Origin: a virus
Reading direction: 5' to 3' (one strand)
IMG/VR virus record: IMGVR_UViG_3300012920_000003
Location: 1 to 41,653 of that record
DNA: 41,653 nt
Shown: positions 1-10,000 of the stretch, in pieces
Position numbering within the stretch: the first letter of the stretch is position 1
Layout of the letters: each line of letters opens with the position of its first letter
Notes under the pieces: generated by a model
Seen by the model: the letters and a program-made list of their open reading frames with translations, nothing else
Told to the model about the DNA's origin: nothing
Database searches by the model: none
Translations under genes and position numbers: made by a program

Positions 1-123
1 CCGATCCCGTTCTTGGCAAACTTGCGGGTGAGTCGGCTGACTCTTTCCTCGAACGCCGGATACCTTATGGACAGATTGGTTCCGATCCAATACGCCGTTG
101 AGGAATCATCCTGACAGTATTGA
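1..123. repeat. Left copy of 123-bp contig-end overlap
   Basis: Bases 1-123 are identical to bases 41531-41653. The repeat lies wholly inside the DNA polymerase reading frame, which continues correctly through the join (591 codons plus stop when circularised). The simplest reading is an assembler overlap on a circular or circularly permuted genome, not a true terminal repeat. The unique genome length is then 41530 bp. Confidence 0.95.
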
Positions 124-599
124 ATGAAGCCCTTGTCCGCTAGGCATTGCTCCTTGGTCCACCCCTTGCTCTCCTCCCGCTTGACCTTTGATATTTCTTG
201 GCCGAGTAGATGGTTCGCCACCTTGTCGAGGGCACCCGGGTAGCCAAAAAACTTGGCCATGTGCATGGTACATATCCATTGCTTCGGCTTGAAGTATGGA
301 ATTTGTTGAAGCTCGATAGCCCGCTCGACGCAAGCTTGATCGAACTGTGCATTGTGTGCAAAGATTATTGCACCGTGTAGCTTTGAGACCGGGGCAAAGA
401 TCGGGTCCCCGGAATACTTTTCTTCCTCGTTGAAAAAAGAAAAGACAGTCATCTGGAATTGTGGGTCGTTGACATAAGCGTCAACCCCATTGCTCATGTC
501 ATAACCCTTTGCCCAATAGGTCTCGCAATCAATTGCGTAAACCTTTTCGTTTTGTAGGATTGTTGACAGAGCTAGTTCTCTTGTATAGAATGGATTCAT
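1..599 (-). CDS. DNA polymerase family A, N-terminal part (3'-5' exonuclease domain)
   Basis: This is the 5' part of the replicative polymerase gene; the rest lies at 40354-41530 across the circular join, giving 591 aa. The ATG at 599 is preceded by GGAG nine bases upstream. The proofreading exonuclease motifs are visible: Exo I AIDCET (D24, E26), Exo II AHNAQFD (N83, D87) and Exo III YCQDD (Y161, D165), so 3'-5' editing is probably active. No 5'-3' exonuclease domain precedes it, as is usual for phage PolA. The gene follows a 43-aa lipoprotein gene and a GC-rich hairpin (613-643), and sits in the DNA-metabolism block after the SSB and RecB-like exonuclease genes. Confidence 0.93.
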   Translation of the reverse strand, partial: MNPFYTRELALSTILQNEKVYAIDCETYWAKGYDMSNGVDAYVNDPQFQMTVFSFFNEEEKYSGDPIFAPVSKLHGAIIFAHNAQFDQACVERAIELQQIPYFKPKQWICTMHMAKFFGYPGALDKVANHLLGQEISKVKREESKGWTKEQCLADKGFIQYCQDDSSTAYWIGTNLSIRYPAFEERVSRLTRKFAKNGI

Positions 600-612
600 A
601 TTTCTGGTCTCC

Positions 613-643
613 GGCCCGGGTAGGATTGGTCTCCTCCCGGGCC
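613..643 (-). promoter_or_regulatory. GC-rich hairpin just upstream of DNA polymerase start
   Basis: GGCCCGGG (613-620) and CCCGGGCC (636-643) form a perfect 8-bp stem with a 15-base loop in the leader between the mini-lipoprotein stop and the polymerase ATG at 599. No U-tract follows, so it does not look like an intrinsic terminator. On the transcribed strand the loop contains AGGAGACC, and a second GGAGACC follows the stem as the likely ribosome binding site. It may control polymerase translation or stabilise mRNA; that role is inferred. Confidence 0.5.
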
Positions 644-650
644 ACTTTGT

Positions 651-782
651 TTAATGTTCAACTCCGCAATATGGACAAATGCCGTGGCCATTGTCGGAGC
701 ATGAAGAATTTACCCTCGGGCATTTTGTGGAGCATCCCTCCATCAAAATAACCCAAAGGCATAGCAACAGTACGAGCTTCAT
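651..782 (-). CDS. 43-aa Cys-rich putative lipoprotein
   Basis: This short gene begins at ATG 782, overlapping the exonuclease stop as ATGA, the junction style used throughout this genome, and ends with TAA at 651. The product starts MKLVLLLCLWVILMEGC, a basic-hydrophobic signal peptide with a lipobox-like LMEGC, so Cys17 would be lipidated. The mature part is only 27 residues and has four more cysteines (21, 28, 36, 39) with a GICPYCG knuckle and two histidines, suggesting metal binding or disulfides. It resembles small Rz1-like or exclusion-type lipoproteins in size only. No strong Shine-Dalgarno is visible, so translation would be coupled to the upstream gene. Function unknown. A competing frame at 658-849 overlaps the exonuclease by 71 bases and looks less likely. 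Confidence 0.7.
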   Translation of the reverse strand: MKLVLLLCLWVILMEGCSTKCPRVNSSCSDNGHGICPYCGVEH

Positions 783-1570
783 TGCCGTGGATCGTAAGCC
801 TTTTGATACCGCCACAAGGCACAACATAGTAGGAATGCTTCATAAGCATCCCGGACCTGTTCCCCGGTGTATTTTATCACGACGAATCTGCCCGGTTCCG
901 TTGAGCTTATATAAGCATTGGCCCCAAAGACTTCACCCGCCTTGACTTTTTCCTCACCCCAATAGGCTCCGGCGTAGGATGCGATCTGCATAAGCTGACC
1001 GTCATACGGCTTGATCTTATCGTCGGCAATATTCGGATAAGTCTTGCGAGTTTTCCAATCGATTACCGCCGGGGCTCCGTTGGAAGCCCGGGCACCAATG
1101 TCCATGGTTCCCGCATACCCTTGCTTGAGGTTTACGACAACTTTCTCCCGTTCTATGAACTCGAGCCCGCTTTCCTCTTTCCATGCAAGAGCGGGTTCAA
1201 TGTAAGGTGCCCACTCTTGCGGGAGGGGACCACCGTTCAGAACATTCTCAAGCACCTCATGGCACTCGGTTCCAAACTCGGCTGACTCCCGGACCTGTTC
1301 GTAAGCAAGCTTGACGCATCGCTTTGCGTAACCTTCCGCATCCTCCCCGTCAACGGGCCTATGCTTGAAGGCCGACTGACCTACCTGTTCCTTTGCCCAA
1401 GTGTTCAAGTAGCCCTTATCAAGGACCCCGGTTACCCCGGTTGAACTTGGAAGAAGTTTGAGCTTCCTCGCATCGTTTATAGTAGTCGAACGGAACCCGG
1501 TCCCCTTGGCGTTAGCCACTTCGTGACAGGTTCTACCGTCCGCATGATACCAATGTCCTCCGGTAGCCAT
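779..1570 (-). CDS. RecB/Cas4-like PD-(D/E)XK exonuclease
   Basis: The 263-aa product has the RecB-type exonuclease signature: TECHEVLE (His104), GTMDIG (Asp157), VIDWKT (Asp171, Lys173) and the downstream GQLMQIASYA helix (Gln192, Tyr199). These are the metal-binding and catalytic positions of the PD-(D/E)XK fold. In phages such proteins process DNA ends for recombination or replication-coupled repair. It starts with an ATG overlapping the SSB stop codon (TGATG), so the two are translationally linked, and pairing with SSB and a RuvC-like resolvase indicates a recombination-repair cassette. The possibility that it degrades host DNA cannot be excluded. Confidence 0.85.
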   Translation of the reverse strand: MATGGHWYHADGRTCHEVANAKGTGFRSTTINDARKLKLLPSSTGVTGVLDKGYLNTWAKEQVGQSAFKHRPVDGEDAEGYAKRCVKLAYEQVRESAEFGTECHEVLENVLNGGPLPQEWAPYIEPALAWKEESGLEFIEREKVVVNLKQGYAGTMDIGARASNGAPAVIDWKTRKTYPNIADDKIKPYDGQLMQIASYAGAYWGEEKVKAGEVFGANAYISSTEPGRFVVIKYTGEQVRDAYEAFLLCCALWRYQKAYDPRQ

Positions 1571-2181
1571 CAGAACGGGACATCTTCGTCGTTGGAGGTT
1601 GCGTCTGGCTTCGGCTCAATGGCTTGTTCAACCTTTGGCTCTGGCGTTGGAGTAGGCTTCAAAGGATCAGCCGATGGTTGGGGCAAGGTCCCTACATTTG
1701 CCCCGGCTTTAACCATCAAATCATTAAAGTCATCCTTGCTTGGGCAAGCTGACTCGAGCCCCGCCGGGATGGCGGTAATGGATTTGATCTTACCGTAAAC
1801 CGTGCCTCGAGCGGAAGTCATCTGCTCAATCACGATGTTGCATGGTTTATTGATCAAGGACTTTGGATCGAAGTTCATCGGAAATTCCCCGATCCAATTT
1901 TCTACCATGTTGTAGAAGTTACTCTTTGGGTGACCGCTTGCCTTGATTACATTCGTCTGCACAAGGTATGGTGTGTCACCTTCCTTGACCCCGATGAGAA
2001 TCCGTAGGGCGGGTATGGTTTCGTACATCCCGGGCTTCCCGTAAACCTCTCGCTCGAACTTTTCATTGGTATCCACATCCAAGCAAACCCCGGCGTAGGT
2101 CCCGGAAGGAGCGGGCGTTTCTATTTTCCACCCCAAGATTTCTAGCCTTGGAGCATCATCTGTTATTTTTTGTATATTCAT
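1570..2181 (-). CDS. Single-stranded DNA-binding protein
   Basis: This 203-aa protein has an N-terminal beta-rich region (about residues 8-145), a Pro/Lys/Glu-rich linker (about 165-195) and ends in DEDVPF, the acidic-aromatic tip by which bacterial-type SSBs recruit partner enzymes. The N-terminal part is not a classical SSB by eye but resembles phage-type ssDNA-binding proteins. Its place next to the exonuclease, resolvase and polymerase supports coating of replication and recombination intermediates. The ATG follows the upstream stop by one base; no Shine-Dalgarno is evident. The identification rests mainly on the C-tip and the context. Confidence 0.78.
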   Translation of the reverse strand: MNIQKITDDAPRLEILGWKIETPAPSGTYAGVCLDVDTNEKFEREVYGKPGMYETIPALRILIGVKEGDTPYLVQTNVIKASGHPKSNFYNMVENWIGEFPMNFDPKSLINKPCNIVIEQMTSARGTVYGKIKSITAIPAGLESACPSKDDFNDLMVKAGANVGTLPQPSADPLKPTPTPEPKVEQAIEPKPDATSNDEDVPF

Positions 2182-2182
2182 A

Positions 2183-2656
2183 CTAGTGTATTGTTATTGT
2201 TTTTGCATACTCTAAAATTAGGTATGCGTCTGAATTTTTCTTGGTCACCTTACATGGTGATGGGTATAGCCTCTTGGCCTCCTCCCAACACATCTGCTTT
2301 CTGACCTTGTATTCTTTTCCGGTGAGCCCGGTAAAATGAGCTTGCCATTTCTTTGGTGGGACAAGGGTCATGCGAATGCCCGAGGCCATGATGGCCCCCT
2401 TGACGAAGCCAAAGTTTTCACCGAGGACGAACCCGGTTGACTCCGGCCTACCCCGCCCGGTTGTCTTCGGGCATTGCTCGACGAACCACTCAATGGAATA
2501 TCCGTCCACCAAAGATTCCCCGAGCATATCGCAAAGGCTAATGAACTCCGCTTCTCCTCCCCAAGACCATGATTGGGTTCTACCGTCATCCCACAGGATC
2601 ACGGTTGCCCCGTTCACGCCGGGATCAGTCGCAAGTACAATCTGTTTTCTCGCCAT
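2183..2656 (-). CDS. RuvC-like Holliday junction resolvase
   Basis: The 157-aa product has the RNase H-like layout of RuvC: ATDPGVNGA at the first strand (Asp11), WFVEQ (Glu60) and KKNSDAYLILEYA near the C-terminus (Asp143). These match the metal-binding acidic residues of RuvC and phage or poxvirus resolvases. It probably resolves branched DNA before packaging. The start at ATG 2656 is chosen because GAGGAG lies seven bases upstream; an upstream in-frame GTG at 2671 would overlap that Shine-Dalgarno. It overlaps the preceding small gene by 32 bases and is followed closely by SSB. Confidence 0.82.
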   Translation of the reverse strand: MARKQIVLATDPGVNGATVILWDDGRTQSWSWGGEAEFISLCDMLGESLVDGYSIEWFVEQCPKTTGRGRPESTGFVLGENFGFVKGAIMASGIRMTLVPPKKWQAHFTGLTGKEYKVRKQMCWEEAKRLYPSPCKVTKKNSDAYLILEYAKTITIH

Positions 2657-2816
2657 TCGTCCGCTCCTCACCCTTGGTTTTATCCAACTCCAAAAACTCC
2701 CTAAGTTGTGACAGAGACCCTCGCCAAAAGGTACCGTTAGTATTAACCCAAGCCTCGTCTTTACTTTCGTCCTTCGTAATATGAAGGTTCCGATCTATTA
2801 AATTTGATTCACCCAT
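2625..2816 (-). CDS. Small acidic protein of unknown function
   Basis: This 63-aa charged product lies between integrase and the RuvC-like gene. Its ATG at 2816 overlaps the integrase end by eight bases and its 3' end overlaps the resolvase start. The middle (WVNTNGTFWRGSLSQLREF) has the look of a compact folded domain; the C-terminus is Lys/Glu-rich and ends in CTCD. An excisionase role would fit the position after integrase, but no winged-helix or MerR-like HTH is visible, so none is claimed. Confidence 0.6.
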   Translation of the reverse strand: MGESNLIDRNLHITKDESKDEAWVNTNGTFWRGSLSQLREFLELDKTKGEERTNGEKTDCTCD

Positions 2817-3873
2817 AATTACAGACTTCTATATCGTTCGCCGGAGCCACAAGGTCGGCGTAGTATTTTTCCGTGGTTGTAACACTAGCGTGGCGTAGTG
2901 TTTTGCTCGCTACATATATCCCGTGTTTGGATGCGAGCATGGCACCCAAACATTTTCTCAAATAGTGCATGGGTTTGTCGGAAACAATTCCGATCTCCTC
3001 CCGCAAAAACTTTATGAACCCACGGTCCAGAAGCTTGGTCGGGTTGGGGCCACCGATAACCTTTTCGTGTGGACCTTGGTGCCCGGTGTTCATTGAGGTC
3101 AAAGCCTCGTAAGTGGACAAGGGAATATTTACTCTCTGCTCATACCCGGCCTTAGTTTGTTCAAGAACTATATAGGCCCGATCCTCGAATTTGAATAGGC
3201 AACCCCATGTCAGTCGCAAGATTTCCGAGCGTCTTAATCCGGCTGAAGAAGCAAGTAAAAAAGCTTTGAAGTATTCGGGGTGAGTCTCCCGGCAAGCCAT
3301 ACCTTTCTTATAAATTTGTTCAATGGTATCGTCGGAAACCATGAAAGGTTTTACCTTTGCCGGGGCCGGGGTGTATGCAACAAGATGCGAAAACACTTCC
3401 CGGTCAATATCCTTTTCAACTTCCAAATAATGTAAGAAGTTCTTATTAAAAATGGATCGAACTTTTCTTAATCGATTTACATCCCCAAACTTTTCTTCAT
3501 GCTGACGGATGATTGACTTCCCGGCGGTCAGGACTGCTAAGTAGTTAACCGCCATAGATTTATCTAGACCCAAGTCATCTAACAAAAGAATCAAAGCGTC
3601 CCAATTCCGGCAACGGCTTTGGTGATTAGCTTTGAACAAGGGACATTCTAAGTAATATGATTTAAGCTCTGGCTCTACCCGTGCTACGGACCCGGGGTCC
3701 GTAGTTTTTTTGCGTATCCTACGGTACGCTTCATCGATCTTTGCGGGGGTGCGAAGCCGGGCTTCGTCAGCATCCTTGGTGCCAAGGGATAACTCAACGA
3801 AGTGTTCCTGTCCGTCAACCTCGAGGACTGTTCGGACAGAAATGTTTCTACCTTTTCGTTTGATATATTGCAT
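2809..3873 (-). CDS. int: Tyrosine-family site-specific integrase
   Basis: The product (354 aa from the ATG at 3873) is a phage integrase of the tyrosine recombinase family. The N-terminus (QYIKRKGRNISVRT) resembles the arm-binding domain of phage integrases. The catalytic domain shows AGLRRSE (Arg, about residue 209), a beta-hairpin lysine in TKAGYEQRV, HYLRK (His and Arg, about 301), LRHAS and the nucleophile region TTTEKYYAD near residue 335. All catalytic positions appear intact. The frame extends upstream to a TTG at 3927, but the 3873 ATG gives the usual N-terminus. It opens the DNA-metabolism block after an 82-base gap that probably holds a promoter. No attP core or tRNA fragment was recognised. 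Confidence 0.9.
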   Translation of the reverse strand: MQYIKRKGRNISVRTVLEVDGQEHFVELSLGTKDADEARLRTPAKIDEAYRRIRKKTTDPGSVARVEPELKSYYLECPLFKANHQSRCRNWDALILLLDDLGLDKSMAVNYLAVLTAGKSIIRQHEEKFGDVNRLRKVRSIFNKNFLHYLEVEKDIDREVFSHLVAYTPAPAKVKPFMVSDDTIEQIYKKGMACRETHPEYFKAFLLASSAGLRRSEILRLTWGCLFKFEDRAYIVLEQTKAGYEQRVNIPLSTYEALTSMNTGHQGPHEKVIGGPNPTKLLDRGFIKFLREEIGIVSDKPMHYLRKCLGAMLASKHGIYVASKTLRHASVTTTEKYYADLVAPANDIEVCNYG

Positions 3874-3926
3874 AGCTTTGGGGGGTCGTGTATTAGTTGA
3901 CACGCCATGCGATGGAAGGTCAAGCA

Positions 3927-3949
3927 ATTATAAGTCCCTTGATCCAAGG
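3927..3949 (-). promoter_or_regulatory. Possible -10 element with adjoining inverted repeat before integrase
   Basis: The minus strand between the 2633-aa gene and integrase has a perfect TATAAT (3927-3932 on the plus strand as ATTATA). Just upstream of it is a small inverted repeat CCTTG-ATC-CAAGG (3937-3949) in the spacer or -35 area. No good -35 hexamer lies 16-18 bases away, so this would be a regulated or activator-dependent promoter. It could separate integrase and replication transcription from the structural operon. The call is tentative. Confidence 0.35.
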
Positions 3950-4008
3950 CCACCGCAAAAGCGATTTGTTCATTGCATCAGAACCGGAACGGCCATGCAA
4001 GAAAAAAA

Positions 4009-7000
4009 TTATTCGGCCTTCAATTTTTTAATCCGTTCGACTATTTCGAGTCGAGTCATTCGGCTAGTTTCACGCTTTGCTATATCACTTGCGTAGCTAT
4101 TTACCTGATTGTAAAAGGCTTGAGCGTCTTCTCTTGACATTCCTCGGAATCTTTCAAGTCCGGTTTGGCCATCCCGGTCTTTCTCAAAAAGTTCTTGTAA
4201 CTTATTTTTTAAATGTCTTCCTTTGATCTCCGAATAAACATAAATGTCTTGGTCTCTGTGCAAATCGGACAGAGCATCGTCGAGTTCCTCACCACGGATC
4301 GAGACCCCTCGCTTTGGTGAGACCGGAATAATCTTCTTAGCGATTAGCTCTTGCAAAAGTGGGTCCTTCCGATCCGAATCATACACCCGTGCGACTAAAT
4401 TCATGGGGAACTCTTCGTTATACCTTTGAACTCGTTGGCCGAATACATCCCGGTTAGGTAAGCCCAATGCTCGGGCCGGGGAGAATGGTAAGATTTCGTG
4501 AAGCAAGGCTGACTCTCCCTCACCCTTGGTATACTTTTCATTGGTCAGCATTGCTTCAATTTGATTAAAGAGATTCGGAACTGCTACTTGGCCCGGCGAG
4601 GAAAACAACAAACGGGTAAACCTGTCACCGCTTTGCTCATCAAAGGACAACACATTGATGAGATCGCCAATTCCCTTGAAGAATGCTTGGTCAAACATCA
4701 GCCTCCCGTAGGCCACGGTCCCGGCACTAATAATATTTCCCATGGTATACTGATCGTCCTCATACTTCTTCATGTCCTTAATCCCACCCATGAATGCCAA
4801 GAACCCACCGAAAGGTGTTTCCTTATATCCAAGTTGTTTACCCATCCATGTTACGGTATAGGGTTTCCATCCAGATTCGGCCAGAGTTTTTCTTTTCTGA
4901 TAATTTCTTGGTCCGGCTCCGGTAACATCGAACATTCTATTGTTCTCGTCTTCCTCCTCGTTAAAGAATAAAGCACCGAGTGACCCGGCCATTGCCAAGC
5001 CAATCAATTGTCTCGCCATTAAATCTTGGTACTGCTCTTCCGTAATATTCTTACCGCCCGCTTTGACTTGAGCCCCACCATATTTATGCCACACCGCTCG
5101 GCCCGCTCCCACCACCGGGGTATAATCGAATGCCATGTTTTGAACATTGGCAACCACTCGAATAAATGGAACAAAGAATTGTGAAGTTACGGCAAGGGCT
5201 TGCTGAGACAGAGGTACCTGTTGACCCGGTAATTGTTGGGGGTAACTTGCTTGTGCAAACTTACTTGCCACCGCCCCCAAGATACCTTCCGGGCGGTTCT
5301 GATAGGTGGACCGTAAACCATATTGCTCAGACTCTTCCTTGATATCCGGGTTGCGGTTTGACTCAAGAATTTCGTTTGTCCTTCGACGATGGTCTAAACC
5401 GGAAAGTCCTTCTAGGGTTGCTTGTGCTTCGGCCCCCTCCCGTAAAGCTTCCGTATTACCAAGGCCCTCGTCAATATATTGTCTAAGTCTTTTACCCCGG
5501 TAGCCTTTTTTCTTACCTTCCATAGCAAGCAAAAAGGTAGCCTTCCCCTCAATGTTTGTGAACCGGAACATAGCGTCCATGCTCGACATAAATCGATGGA
5601 CATATTTTAAATAATTGTACGGATTAATTTTCCCGCCCGGTAAAGTTTTACGCTCGAGGATGGGATCAAACGAATACTTTTCCATTTCGTACCCCGTTCG
5701 GCCTCTTCCCGTGAGCATGATTGACTTAGCCTCTTGCGATCCCTTGACTAGACCAAACAACATATTACGGGCCATCAAGTAGGAAGTTTGTGGGCTGAAC
5801 CCAGACCGCATAACTTGAGTCATAAACATGGGGACCGCCGTGGCGGTATTTCCGGTCAGGTTCACTACTTGAGTAGAGACTCCTGACACAAGCCCGGCGG
5901 TTCTAATAGCTAACAGTAAAGCGGACAAACTATCGCCCGCCTGATTCTGAATTAAATTTAAAACATCTTGAACTTTATTGATGCGTTGAAATCCTTCCGG
6001 AGTTTTTTCGATCTGCAAAGCTAACCGCTGAAGTTCGTTTGCAAACTTGCGGTTGAAGGTTCCCTTGATTCCAAGCTTCTTGGCCACGGCTTCCGTTAAG
6101 TCTTGGCGGGTCAACGCCCCGAGGTTTGCAAGTTCCACTACAGTTTGCTCGAGCCCTTTAATCTTCCGGCTTGCCTTCTCACCAAGTTGTTGCTTTTTAA
6201 AAGTTTCAAGCTGACTGTTGGTGACTTCCCTAATCCTCTTTTGATAAGTCGATTGAAGTTGGATCGCTAGTTTGGTGGCTAACTGCGGGGGCAATCCCAT
6301 TTCATCCACGATAGAGTCAACTAGTTTCTTGCCCGTGGTCCGCTTAATATCCGGACTTTGCCGGACCAACTCTTGAATCTGAACGCCAAAGCGTTTCATC
6401 CTTTCTTGCATGGTCGAGTCAAGTATCTTGCCGGACGGGTCCGTCGGGATCGTACCGAATAAATCTTCGATCTTAGCCTTTTGCTCGTCGCTTAAAGTCT
6501 TATCCTGTTTCAGCTTGAGGGCCAAATCTCTCCAGACTTGTCGATACTTTTCTGGGTTCAGCAAGGCATCCCGCAAGATATCTGATTTAGCTCGAAGCTT
6601 TCGTTGCCCGGTTCCCGCCTCAAGATTCATCCGCTTGGCAAGCTCGCTAACAAGTTCGTTGGTAAACCGGGCGAGCGGTGCGGACCCCGGTGACTCCGAG
6701 GTTGGGGACATGGCTTGCATGATTTGCTTGTGCAATTTTCCTACGGCATCCTTTCGATAGGCCCCCCAAAGAGATGGAGCAAATTGTTTCTCGATTGCCT
6801 TGATCAAACTAGGGGCCTTCTTTTTCAAGAACTCAATCCCGATCTGATCATACCCCGCCTGTTGAGCCACCTTTATAATCCGGTCAAGCTCGCTTACAAT
6901 TCGTTCACCTCCCTCTCCAAGTTCCTTACGGAGCTTGTGATCGGTAGCTTTGTTCAACTGACCCTTGGCTAATTTAAACATGGCCCTTGGATTTAGCTGA

Positions 7001-10000
7001 CCAAAGACTTGGAGAATGCTTATAGCTCGTCCCATCGCCCGGCCCTGTTCACTCATCCAAGTCGCCAGATCGATTGCTTCGTCATCAAATTTGTTAGTGT
7101 CCACGATCCCGTCGAACTTCATTTGCCCGGTGGAATCTTTCTTGTCCATCTTCTTACGAAGCGACTCCGCTTTCGCCGACAATCTCTTCAGCATGATTTG
7201 CCCGGCCAACATTTTTTGGGTTGAGTTCAAATCATTCCGGGCGGTCGATTGAATGGCCCGGCTGATCTCAATGTAGTCCTTGTCCTTCATGGACTCGAAC
7301 CAAGGCTTCAATGAGTCAAGCACATCCTGATGAGCTTCAACAGTATACAGACTATCGAGATTCTCTCTTAGCTGACTTGGCAAAGTTTCATCCGCTTGGA
7401 GCCGGACGATGAATTTAGATTCCCCGGTAATCGGATCGGGAGTGGAGCCCGGCTTCTTCGAGAAGTACACCAAACGCTCCGGCGGTAAATTGGTTGGCTT
7501 GATCTCGAGCGGGGCGATTCCATACCCGGACGCTATGTGAGTGTTGTAGGTCTGAGCGATCTGCTCTCGGCCCATGCGAGGGAGTTTGGATAGCCCCGGG
7601 AACATAACTTCATGGGGTTCGATCCGTCCACGAATCCGGTCCCATAAAGTCCATTGAGCCGGGAAGACCGGGATGCCCAACTCCTCGGCTTTTTTCTCAT
7701 TGATATCCAATGCTTTCCGGTAAGCATCGGACATGATCTTAACCTTCTCGGGCTCCTCAATAAATTTTGTTAGTGCAATCTCACCCTCAAGGTTCGGATT
7801 AATTTCTCCCTTGGCGTTTCGGAATTGCGGATTTCTTGCCGACATTCCGGCAAGCGTCGCTTTCCCCAACGCTTTGGAAATTTGCTCGGAACCCACCCGC
7901 TCGGCTTGTTTCATAACCCCGTCCAGAGTTTTCACTTTCCGTATGCTAGGGTCTAAAATATTCTCTTGGTCATCCTCCCAATCTTGTTGGATTTTTAGCT
8001 TTGTTTTTTCTGTCTTCGCTTTCTTCAGTTTAGCTTGATACTTTGCTCGGGCTTCTCGGGACTTATCGATTTCCTTATTGAACTTACCAACCATTAGCTT
8101 TTGGAACCGTTTCTTGAGTGCGGGGTCCCGGATAACTTCGTCGGCAAATTTGGTAGCCATGTGACGATCAATCGCTGATATCATAGCGTTGAACGGGTCT
8201 TGCCAAACCCCGCCAAACGATGCGGTCTTAGTTCCAAAACCAGATACTTGGCTTGCCACTTTGTCTACAAAATCACTCCACTCTTCGTCCGCTTTCTTAA
8301 TGAAGAAGTCCGGGTTCTTTTGATAGAGCCGTGCGAAGTTTGCGAGCCTCCCAAAGTCTTGGGTCAATCCAATACCAAGCTGACCGTCAGCACGGGAGCC
8401 AATATCAAATTGAGCTTTTACTTTTTTATTCCACGCCCCCCTCTTCCTTGGGTTAGCCGGAAGTGACTCGGCAAGTTTGGCGAGCTTTGCAATGTCCGCT
8501 TCGCTCGAGGCAAACAACCGGGCAACTCCATATTCATTGGGGAGTAAAGGAGCGTTGGGACTAAGGAACCCAAACGCCAAACGATTAAAATGATCGACTT
8601 TGTCTACCTTCTCTGGAGTGAGACTTTGGGAAAGTTTTTTGGTAATCTTTGCGTGGGTGGCTTCACCAATGTTTTGAATGCCGGGCTGATTACTTTTGAG
8701 CCAGAGCATATCGTAGTAAGTAAATTTACCGTCAAGCCCGCCGGGTATTTTGTAACTCTTTCCGGTCTCCGGGTCTTTGATTTCTTTCAACGGACTAAGC
8801 CCACCAAATCTTTTGATCCCGTAAAGCTTACCAACTTCTTCAAAAGTTTCCGGCCCCCACTCGTTGGGTGGCTGACCCTTATAGAAAATATTTCCGTTCT
8901 TATCACGGGTCATTCCTCCACGAAGTTCTTGGCTTTTCTTACTGAATAAAACTTGTTGGTTGGCTTGCTTGACCGCATTCATGTAGTCGGCATCTTTTTC
9001 AACCACTACCGCAGACCCGCTAATCTTTTCGCTTGCCGGGACCAAACTAACATTGAACCCGTCTCCCAAAATCCCAGAGACATATTCTTGAAGCTCGGCT
9101 TTATCGAATCCTTTTTGGTAAGTTCTTTTACCTTCGCTCAAGGCATAAACTGAATTTGGCTCAAGCCCGGTAGGCTCGGCGGTCTTTGCGGACATAACCG
9201 CATTCACATCCCGGGTCTGTATCACGGCCCGGCCACCCGGTGACAAGACTCGGCCTATATCTCGGACCACCATGTCTCTTTCTCCGGCAACATTTTTCAC
9301 CACATTTAAAACATTAGTGGTAACAAGCTTGTCGTAGGAATCACTCTCAATCTCGTTTGACTTCGAGTAAGTGGGCTTACCGACTGAAGTTGGATTTAAA
9401 TCCTCGTCGAACCCGGTTACAAAATCATCCCGGGCGAAGGGTTCGTAGGAGTCGGCCCCCATTGCAACAGAGCCATATCCTAATCCGGCACCGTAGTCCA
9501 AAGTCTTACCGCCCTCTTGCATCGAATCCAGAAACGCTTTTGCTTTTATATAAGTAGGAAGCGTATTCTTTCTTTGTGTAGCCTGAGAGTTTTCATCGGG
9601 AGACATCTCGTAAGCTTCATCGGCTTGGCTTTGAAGTATATCCAAATCCCTTTCAAATTGCGGGCGGTCCATCTCTAAGCTTGCCAACATTTGAGCGTAG
9701 TCGTACCCGGCTCGAGCTTTCTTACTGTAGTTTACTCCTTTTTCACCCCGCAACGGCATGGTGTGAGCATCCTCATACATCGCTTTGAAGTTAGGCGAGT
9801 TGGCATCTAAATGTTTATGCTTAATACCGGAGATATCGTAGCCCTTTTTCTCAAGCATTATCTCAACGGCATCACGATCAATGTCGCTTGGTTTACTTTC
9901 CCAATAGTAAGCCGTCTTGGACGCTTCATTAAAACGAAAACTATTTCCCCGCCGGGCTACACCAATGGGTTCGGTATGATCCATGAAAGCTAAGTCACCG

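Noticed and set aside
658-849. A 63-codon minus-strand frame overlapping the exonuclease 3' end
   Set aside because: It overlaps the nuclease by 71 bases and has no good ribosome binding site, whereas the ATGA-linked frame at 651-782 encodes a coherent signal peptide and fits the junction style.
3874-3927. N-terminal extension of integrase from a TTG start
   Set aside because: The extra 18 residues do not resemble integrase N-termini, and the region carries candidate regulatory elements.
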